From contig KN805424.1 in the NCBI GenBank assembly GCA_000818945.1, positions 168,455 to 232,454 of the forward strand: 64,000 bases of DNA. The letters run 5' to 3'. The notes under the pieces were generated by a model. It saw only the letters and a list, made by a program, of their open reading frames with translations, was not told the origin of the DNA and ran no database searches. The stretch comes from Schizochytrium sp. CCTCC M209059. Taxonomy: Eukaryota > Sar > Bigyra > Thraustochytrida > Thraustochytriidae. The translations under genes and the position numbers were made by a program. Shown piece by piece: positions 57,597 to 64,000 of this stretch; within the stretch, counting starts at the first letter, position 1; every line of letters starts with the position of its first letter.

Positions 57597-59378
57597 TTCT
57601 CGCGCACGGGCGGGGCCGTGGCGGCGGCGAGGGCCGCATGGTCGCGCGTGGTCTCGGTGCGGACGACCACGCGGACGGCCGCCGGGGGCGCCGTGGCCGT
57701 GCGCGGCGAGACCGCTGTGCAGCAGTGGAGCGCGACGCCCGTCGTGCGCGACCTGGTGTGCGGAAACCGCGTCTCGGCCCTGCATGATGGCGCCGAGGGA
57801 TTTCCCGCGCTGCACGAGGCCATCGAGGCCGCGCGCGAGGAGGTCCTCTTTGAGATGTACTGGTTCGAGTCCGACAAGGCCGGCTGGGGCATTGCACGGA
57901 GACTCATCGATGCCGCCAACCGCGGCGTAGCCGTCCGCGTCGTCTACGATGGCTTTGGCTGCATGGACGCGGACAAGAGCATGTTCGAGGAAATGCGCCG
58001 TAGTGGCTGCGAGGTGCTCGAATTCAACCCAATCCCACCATGGCAGCGCAAGTTTCGCATCGACCGCATTTTCCGACGTGACCATCGCAAAATGATGGTA
58101 GTCGACCGTTCCATCGCCTTTACGGGCGGCATGAACATTTGCGACTTTTGGCTGCCAAAGGAGGAAGGCGGCGACGCCTGGCGCGATGTCATCGTGCGTA
58201 TTGAGGGACCCGTGGTCCCTGCCTTTGCGGGTATCTTCGAACGTTTGGTCGGTCCTCTTCGCGAGGGAAACGACGACCGCGGCGATGCGTCCCTGGACGA
58301 TGAGGACGCGGTGGGATGCTCCAAGACAATTCGTCCCACGTTTCTACGCGCTCTCTTGGGCTGGCGTGCGGCGGACTCGGGGCACTTCCAGGAAATTCGG
58401 GATGAGCTCGCGCTCTCGGTGGACAAGGGCCGCGACTCCATGACCCGTTCGCTTCTCAAGCGCCTCAATGCGCTTCCTGACGACACGTTGATGCTGTTTC
58501 CCGTAGGCGTTCGCCAGGAAAACACGGTCAACACGGCCTCTGATGCGTGGTGGTCGGCCCAGGGCCGTCTCCGCGTCGGCCTGTTTCAAACCGCTCAGAC
58601 CGAAGCTGCCGCGGAGGGCGCCACTGCGAGCGTGGCATCTTCAGCGCCGGCGTCCGGCCCTGGGTTAAGCGAACGTCCGCCGGCGGGCTCCTTGGCGGGT
58701 TCTTTAGTCGCCTCGCCGACAAATTCCTCCGGAGACCAAAAAGATGCGCATTATGCGTCGTACGCTGGGCTTCGACCGCGAGACTTGTTTTTTGAACAAG
58801 TACAGACGCGTTGGCAGAAACTAGGGTCGAACGTGCAGATTATCACGAACGACGCTCTGAGCGAGCGAAACACGATTCGACGAGGGTATTTGCGCGCCCT
58901 ACAGAACGCGAAGCGTCAAATCACCATTGTGAACAGCTACTTTTTACCTTGTTCGAGCATTCGGCGCGAACTCTACCGTGCGGCGGACCGGGGCGTGGAT
59001 GTTCGCATTGTGGTGCCTGGTGAAAAGACGGACTTGCAGTCGGTTCGGCTCGCGACGCACGCCATGTACGAGCGCATGCTTAGTAAGGGCATCCAGCTTT
59101 ATGAGTACATGCCTTCTGTTCTGCACAGCAAGGTTTGCATTATTGATGGCGAGGTTTCCACCGTTGGCACCTACAACTTGGACTACCGTTCTTGGTACTA
59201 CAACCTTGAGATTGTGACGGTGATCCACGACAAGGGCTTTGCTACGGACCTCTTGGCGCGTATTCAGCACGATATTGATCATGCTTGCATCAAAGTGGAG
59301 CACTCGACGTGGCTCACTCGTTCGTGGGCCAAGCGTCTGGCCGAGTCCTTCTTTTACACCTTTCGTCACCACATGTAG
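57441..59378 (+). CDS. Phospholipase D-type cardiolipin synthase-like protein
   Basis: The 645-residue protein carries two HKD motifs, as expected for the phospholipase D superfamily: RRDHRKMMVVDRSIAFTGGM (about residue 213) and LHSKVCIIDGEVSTVGTYNL (about 560). The order and the LFEMYWFESDKAGW start of the domain match bacterial-type cardiolipin synthases, which join two phosphatidylglycerol molecules. Many eukaryotes use the unrelated CDP-alcohol phosphatidyltransferase type, but PLD-type enzymes occur in several protists. The N-terminal about 95 residues have a Gly run and then an Arg/Ala/Ser/Thr stretch (VSVRTTTRTAAGG), compatible with a mitochondrial presequence. Between the motifs is a Ser/Ala-rich insert (about 390-430). 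The start is the only ATG before the domain. Confidence 0.85.
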
Positions 59379-59811
59379 ACGAAAATGCCTTTTGCGCAAC
59401 AGCGGCATCCACTCTGTTCTCCATGAAGGAATGCCAGATGGCGACACGAATTGCATTGTCAGGCGTTTGCAAGACGCGAGCAGGATCTTGCGGCACGTCG
59501 TCTTGGACCTGGGCGCGGGGCCCGTCTCTGTCTCTTTTTAATCTCTCTCTCTTGATCTCTTGATCTCGTGATCTCGTGACCAGGGAGAGAGACAGCCAGC
59601 AAGCAAAGCGTCTTTGACCGGGGCTGCCCTGCCTCCCTCCAGCAGGAGGCGCGCGAGCTCGCCGGGGCGGGAGCTTGCGCGTCCTCTGCGCGGACGCGCA
59701 GCGAGGCGGCAAACAAGCAAGCAAACGAGCAAGCAAGCAAGCAGAGGAAGGTCGACGGCCGCGCAGGAGATCTCTGGTGGCTTGGTTGATTTGTTTGTGC
59801 GACAACGGCCG
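59379..59811. other. Intergenic after cardiolipin synthase
   Basis: Contains short repeats of GATCTCTTGATCTC type (about 59545-59575) and AAGCAAGCAAACGAGC type (about 59713-59745). It is probably the leader of the next gene; the frame is open back to 59614 but is repeat-driven. Confidence 0.45.
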
Positions 59812-60363
59812 ATGGCCTCGAGCGGCGAGGGCGAGGCGGAGGCGGCGCAGGGCGCGCTCGAAGTCAAGGTCGGCGCGAGAGACTTGAAGCGCTTGCGTGG
59901 ACTCCGTGTGAAGAATCACTTTTGCTCAATGATTACGGTGTCGAGAAGAGGCGATCGGGAAGGATTTAGACAGCTCGTGCCGCTGGGTGACGCACCGCAT
60001 GCGATTGATCGGGCGCAGGATTGGTTTCGCGTGGAGCTTGACCGAATGCTGCTGTTCGAAGATGGACATCCGGCGGTCTTTGTCGTCCAAGGTGCGCAGA
60101 GTTCGCCCATGTGGCTGCACGTGGACGCCTTTATCGAAGAGGTGCGAGCCGACTTTGGCGAGGACGTCGACGATAATGACGCAAGTAGGACGCAAGCTGA
60201 CGGCCTTGGGTGGGCCGATTTTGCGCAATCTACGAGCGCAAAGCAGACATTGCATCCGTCTGCGGGTCCGCCATCACGATTGCAAGAAGCGGTGACGCAG
60301 GCTGTCATCCAATTGTCGACGCTGCAGGCGCTCAATCAGCGCAAGCTCAGTCTTCTTGAGTAA
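59812..60363 (+). CDS. Hypothetical protein, 183 residues
   Basis: I chose ATG 59812 (MASSGEGEAEAAQGALEVKV) because the upstream part of the frame comes from a simple repeat. The core looks like a folded domain: RDLKRLRGLRVKNHFCSMIT, GFRQLVPLGDAPHAIDRAQD, WFRVELDRMLLFEDGHPAVF and VVQGAQSSPMWLHVDAFIEE. The last 60 residues are polar, with a final helix (LQEAVTQAVIQLSTLQALNQ). No signal peptide, membrane segment or known motif was found. I do not recognise the family. Mozart1 follows on the opposite strand (convergent, 109 bp apart). Confidence 0.65.
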   Translation: MASSGEGEAEAAQGALEVKVGARDLKRLRGLRVKNHFCSMITVSRRGDREGFRQLVPLGDAPHAIDRAQDWFRVELDRMLLFEDGHPAVFVVQGAQSSPMWLHVDAFIEEVRADFGEDVDDNDASRTQADGLGWADFAQSTSAKQTLHPSAGPPSRLQEAVTQAVIQLSTLQALNQRKLSLLE

Positions 60364-60472
60364 CATGTAACAAAAGAAAAATTAACAGAGAAGAATATGG
60401 ACGTTTGAGATGGGTTGGTGGTATACTGCACATGTTCGCAACGACGATTTCACATAAAGTGAGGGTTCTTTA

Positions 60473-61014
60473 CTAGTGGGCGTCGGTTTCCTGGCCTGCC
60501 TCACGATGCAGACTTGCAGCTTCGCGTCGGAGCTCTTTGACTACCATTGCAAGTGCTTCGGGGTTGACGCCATTCTCGCAAAGACTGACGAGGATGGCCA
60601 GGGTCTCGCGATCGAGGCCTGTGTTAAGCAAGTTTGAGAGCTCGAGAAGCACTGCACATTATTTTTCAAGAGAAAGATGACAATGCAAGCGTGCGAAATG
60701 CACAGACATTATGGATGTTCATTTGTTCGATTGATTCATGCAAACGTTAGTCTTTGTCGGATCACCGCGGTCTCTCGCCTCGCTGGTCATCCATCCTCTC
60801 TCCTTGTTAGCTCTTGCTTGCTTGCTTGCAAGGCAAGGTTGCTCGAGAGAAAAGAGGGCGCCCGTTACCCTGTTGGCCAGTCAGACCATGGCGCGTTGCG
60901 AGCCTCACGGGCGCTCAGCGTCGTGGCGAACGTGGGCGTAGAAGACAAGAGGTAGGGGCTGCAGGCAAACTCACCGTCTAGCGTCTGCTGCGCGCCGCGG
61001 AGCTTGTCAGCCAT
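60473..61014 (-). CDS. MZT1: Mitotic-spindle organizing protein 1 (MOZART1)
   Basis: Two exons on the minus strand: exon 1 61014-60975 and exon 2 60651-60473. The intron (60974-60652) has donor G|GTGAGT and acceptor GTGCAG, phase 1. The 72-residue product starts MADKLRGAQQTLD and continues VLLELSNLLNTGLDRETLAI, CENGVNPEALAMVVKELRRE, ending ETDAH. This matches MOZART1 across its whole length (LLE.S..LNTGLD.ETL, C..G.NPEAL..V.KELR). MOZART1 is a small gamma-tubulin complex subunit that helps place the complex at microtubule organising centres. Neither exon is long enough to be seen by simple frame scanning. The gene is divergent from the glutathione peroxidase gene, 250 bp apart. Confidence 0.92.
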
Positions 61015-61264
61015 GGCGAACGAGAGGTGTTGTGCCACGGTTTGATAAAACGTGTTTTGTTGGGTTTCTTTTTCTTTTTTTTTGGCAAACCAAAAGACGC
61101 TCGCAGATCGTGTCGTGTATACATACGAGTAGTATCTATATCCTGAGTGACGGGGCGCCACCGAGGGTCTCGGACTTGGCAAGGGAGCGAGGCCGTCTGC
61201 CAAAAGGGCACGACTGCCCTTTGTACCGTAGATTTTGCGCGCAGGTGCAAGAGCGAAAGCGAAG
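61015..61264. promoter_or_regulatory. Short divergent promoter (MOZART1 / glutathione peroxidase)
   Basis: 250 bp between two divergent starts, so both genes probably share a compact promoter. It contains a T-rich stretch (about 61065-61085). No defined element was recognised. Confidence 0.4.
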
Positions 61265-61894
61265 ATGAGGACCTCAACATGCGGCATCTGCGTGGTCTTT
61301 TCTGCGCTCGTGGCACTGGTCAGCGTCCCAAAGGCTTTGGCGTCACCCGAGACGCTCTTCAAAGTGCAGGGCGCCAAGCTCTTGGAAACTGGCGCCGAGG
61401 TAGACTTTTCAGCACTTGCCAAAGATGACAAGGTCAAAGGCTTTCTCATTGCAAATGTGGCATCCATGTGCGGGTACACGGAGAGCGGGTATCAGGATCT
61501 TCGTGAGATTGCATCGCGATACGATCCGAACATTGTTGTTCTCGGTGCGCCATGCGCGCAATTCGGAAACCAAGAGTACGCCCAAGGAGATCGTATTTTG
61601 GCGTTCGCAGAGTCGAAAGGAGCCAACTTTCCGCTGCTCGAGCGCCGGGATGTGAATGGCGACAGCGCTAGCGAGCTCTTTACTTTTCTCAAGGCGGAGT
61701 CGTGCAAGCTCGAAGGTGCTGACAAGGATTGTGGTGATGTGCGGTGGAACTTTGAGTTCTTTCTTGTCGATGCCAGCACTGGCAAGCTCGTCAAACGCTG
61801 GCGCACTGGCACCCGTCTCCTCGCGCCAGAGGTTCTGCAGGTCTTGGACGCCACTATCTCTTCCGCAAAGGCGGAGAGAACCAAGGAGCTTTGA
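61265..61894 (+). CDS. Glutathione peroxidase-like protein with signal peptide
   Basis: Start at ATG 61265, giving 209 residues with a signal peptide (CVVFSALVALVSVPKALA). The GPx fold follows: VKGFLIANVASMCGYTESGY carries the peroxidatic Cys (about residue 69, Cys rather than selenocysteine), APCAQFGNQEYAQGD the conserved Gln region and VRWNFEFFLVD the conserved Trp. In most GPx the second motif begins PCNQF; here Asn is Ala. GPx-type enzymes reduce hydroperoxides with thioredoxin or glutathione. The signal peptide suggests the ER or secretory pathway. Additional Cys pairs (SCKLEGADKDCGD) could form a structural or resolving disulfide. No intron is needed. Confidence 0.87.
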   Translation: MRTSTCGICVVFSALVALVSVPKALASPETLFKVQGAKLLETGAEVDFSALAKDDKVKGFLIANVASMCGYTESGYQDLREIASRYDPNIVVLGAPCAQFGNQEYAQGDRILAFAESKGANFPLLERRDVNGDSASELFTFLKAESCKLEGADKDCGDVRWNFEFFLVDASTGKLVKRWRTGTRLLAPEVLQVLDATISSAKAERTKEL

Positions 61895-62931
61895 GTGATA
61901 GCGCCGGCGCCAAATTGGCGTTAAAAATATTCAACGATCATTTGTCGCTTTCAGTGTGAAAAGATCTTCCTGCATCCTCTGGTGTATCTTGCTTTTTTTC
62001 CCTTCAAAAATGACTGACTAGAATGTCCGCTTTCTTGCTACTGGTTGCAAACACCGAGTGTAGCTATTCCGCATATCACTTCTTTTTATTTGGAAAACGC
62101 AAGCACAAGTCAAGACAAGATTACCTGTATTCCTTTGCACAGGCAATGCATCAAGCGTCTAAAGCTGGGTGCATCATGTAAGATTTGCCTTCCCTTTTCT
62201 TCTTTGCTCACAAGCGATAACGTCAAGATCGTTCGACACATATTCTTTAGCCTTGATGCATTTGGACGAAAGCAAATGGCGTGGCACTTGGTAACTCTTT
62301 ATTGTTCAATTCACCACAACCCTTTTCGCTACAAGAGAACAAGAGATGCAAGCGCTGTAAAGCAATTACTCGGCGGCGGAAGTCAACTGAAAGCAAAGGT
62401 GCGCTTCACAAGGGATCAAGGTGAGTCTCCTCCTTCTTCCCGCCTTGGCGGTTTGTTTGGAAGGTGTCCGCCAGTGGAAACGAGAACCTTGCGTTGGCAT
62501 CACCACCTTTTTTGCAGCCAATGAGCCAATGATCTACTGCTGGTACAGCTGCGGCTGCATCTGCTGCTGCTGCTGCAACTGCTGCAGCCGCTGCTACCAC
62601 TGCCACTGTGAGGCAGAAGGCTCCCACGCCTGTTTGCAATAACTGTGCACGATTTTGCAGCGCTGCACCTGCAATCCCCACTCATTCTCATCTGCACTGC
62701 AGATGCAGTTTGCTTCATCCCCTCGTTTGCCTCCTTCCATTCCACCTTGGTCATCCTTCCTTCTCTCCCTCCCTGCCTGCCTCCCTCCATCTCTCCCCCC
62801 TTTGCACGCCATGCCTGCCGCTGTTGCTCAGTCCATGGAGCGAGTCTTTTGTGTCCCGGCTGGGACTCTGCGGTTTTCTCGGTTTATGCCGAGATCTGCT
62901 GCAATCCGGGCTGAGGCTGGAGCAGCAGCAG

Positions 62932-62932
<1 letters not shown>

Positions 62933-62989
<57 letters not shown>
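62933..62989. repeat. CAG trinucleotide run, about 19 units
   Basis: An uninterrupted CAG run of about 57 bases. A related CTG-rich stretch lies at about 62550-62600. Neither is inside a supported gene. Confidence 0.92.
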
Positions 62990-62990
<1 letters not shown>

Positions 62991-63566
62991 GCAGCTGCAG
63001 CAGCTAGGCGCAGGGTAAAATCGACTACGGACCAGAATTTCCCTCGCCAGGAACTTTGCCGGGCGAGCTCGGGCATGGTCGGTTCGCCGCGGCGAATAGC
63101 CGGGCCGCCTGGCTGCCCCACTGCCCGACCGAACCCCGACAGAAACGCAGCCTCGCGCTTTGTCGCTGGCAGCTGTTCTTCCGCGACGAAATCGTATCAG
63201 CTGATTGGGTTGCATCTGTGGCGCCGCGCAACGCCCGCGAGGGATCCGCGGGCCTCATGTTCGTGTCGCTTCGTGCCGTCTCGCCGTGTCCGCGCGGTCG
63301 CACTTGCGCCGTAGCAAGCGGCAGCAGAAGCAGCAGTTTCCGCGCACAAAGTTGGCACCGCGCAGGCGCGCCGTAAAAGGGAAAGAAAGATACGTTTGTC
63401 GACGCGCTGCAGGACCTGGTCCACGAGGTCCTCCTTGCAGCAGAAGCGCTTTCCGTCCGTCATCTCTGGCACTCTTATTGATTGGTCTCTGCTCGAGTTT
63501 GCGGACACGCTCGCGGCAGCGGTGGCGGCAGGATTTGCGCGAGGGGACTCGCGCGAGTCGACTTGC

Positions 63567-63598
63567 ACGCACGCACGCACGCACGCACGCACGCGCGC
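63567..63598. repeat. CACG tetranucleotide run
   Basis: About seven CACG/GCAC units ending in a CG run. Confidence 0.85.
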
Positions 63599-64000
63599 GC
63601 TCGTCTCGACGAGCTCCAAGCCCGCGCAGGTGCTCGCCGTGCTTCTGCGGAAGAATGGTCCCGCGCGCACAGTGGTGGCATACGCCCGGCGTACGCCACT
63701 GCGCGCTGCAGCAAGGCAGCTTCGCTAACTAGCCAGCTGCCTGCTGCCGCGCCTTCGCTCCACTTCGCCTCGCGGCTCTGCGTTCTATCCCTGCCTCCGC
63801 CGTGCTCGCTCTGCATCGCGGCCGCGCGGTGTATCATGTGTCTTGCGATGTCTTGTTACGTATGTCTTGTTATGTTTTGGCTTGTGTTGTCTTGTCTTGC
63901 TTGTTATGTCTTTATTATGGTACTATGTGTCTGGTCTCGTCTTGGGATGCGGCAAGCAAGCACGCCGCATCCCAGCCCAGGCGTCCCGGCACGTCCGCCT

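Larger units (their letters stand above)
61895..64000. other. No supported gene; microsatellite-rich
   Basis: The left half (61900-62400) is AT-richer, with one open frame (62045-62524) lacking any motif. The right half has CTG/CAG, CCTC/CCTG, CGCA and TCTTG-type repeats, several of which create Leu-, Ser- or Ala-run frames. A short minus-strand stretch starting at 63463 (MTDGKRFCCKEDLVDQVLQR) followed by GTATCT looks like a possible first exon of a gene to the left, but no second exon was found. Confidence 0.4.

Noticed and set aside
62655..63314. Plus-strand frame with a poly-Ser run over the CAG repeat
   Set aside because: The length depends on the trinucleotide run; the rest has no conserved motif.
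63390..63463. Possible first exon (MTDGKRFCCKEDLVDQVLQR) on the minus strand
   Set aside because: A donor-like GTATCT follows, but no matching second exon or known protein start could be found.
1..64000. CRISPR arrays, operons or bacterial regulatory elements
   Set aside because: The window is eukaryotic nuclear DNA with spliced genes; no spaced direct repeats of CRISPR type were seen.

Overview
The window is nuclear DNA of a protist. Coding regions are GC-rich and mostly uninterrupted, and several genes carry one short GT-AG intron close to the start codon. The proteins are eukaryote-specific: an importin-7/8-type karyopherin, BLOC-1 subunit 1, MOZART1, RCL1, a PUS1-type pseudouridine synthase, Mpv17, an ABCB6-like half transporter and a Lam/GRAMD1-type lipid-transfer protein. 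High GC, few introns, many microsatellites, and bZIP proteins with a substituted basic-region Asn suggest a stramenopile, most likely a thraustochytrid (Labyrinthulomycetes). That assignment is inference. There are two assembly gaps (7167-7435 and 37834-37851).

Layout. 1-9.2 kb: a membrane-anchored protein running off the left edge (-), a GT10 fucosyltransferase (+), a bestrophin (+, one intron), a head-to-head pair of Tag-type DNA glycosylase (-) and SpoU/MRM1 rRNA methyltransferase (+) with a gap between them, and BLOC1S1 (-, one intron). 9.4-15 kb: importin-7/8 (-) and Mpv17/PMP22 (-). 15.3-24.8 kb: four tandem same-strand paralogs (A-D) encoding a bZIP followed by a conserved C-terminal region with START-like features. 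25.1-25.6 kb: a perfect array of 108 CAAGG units in the divergent promoter between bZIP copy D and the ABC transporter. 25.9-37.3 kb: ABC transporter (+), one-domain PDI (-), P-loop kinase (+, one intron), an unresolved minus-strand locus, RCL1 (+, one intron) and a multi-pass membrane protein (-). 38.3-49.1 kb: FHA protein (+), coiled-coil protein (-), secreted ankyrin protein (+), two paralogs of an unrecognised family (-; the second has four 55-residue repeats and a C-terminal frameshift) and PUS1 (+). 49.4-61.9 kb: BAR-GRAM-VASt-TM protein (-), a large foldback repeat, a Crinkler-like kinase protein (-), PLD-type cardiolipin synthase (+), a hypothetical protein (+), MOZART1 (-, one intron) and a secretory glutathione peroxidase (+). 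61.9-64 kb: no supported gene, rich in microsatellites.

Most genes are unrelated housekeeping functions. The structure that stands out is the bZIP array: a leucine zipper joined to a START-like region, four times in tandem, would be a separate invention of the leucine-zipper plus START arrangement of plant HD-ZIP III/IV factors. The foldback repeat beside the kinase-like gene and the repeat-containing paralog pair are the other accessory-looking regions. Several spliced genes (BLOC1S1, MOZART1, the P-loop kinase, bestrophin, RCL1) were joined by hand from exon homology, reading phase and GT-AG sites; their exon limits are predictions.
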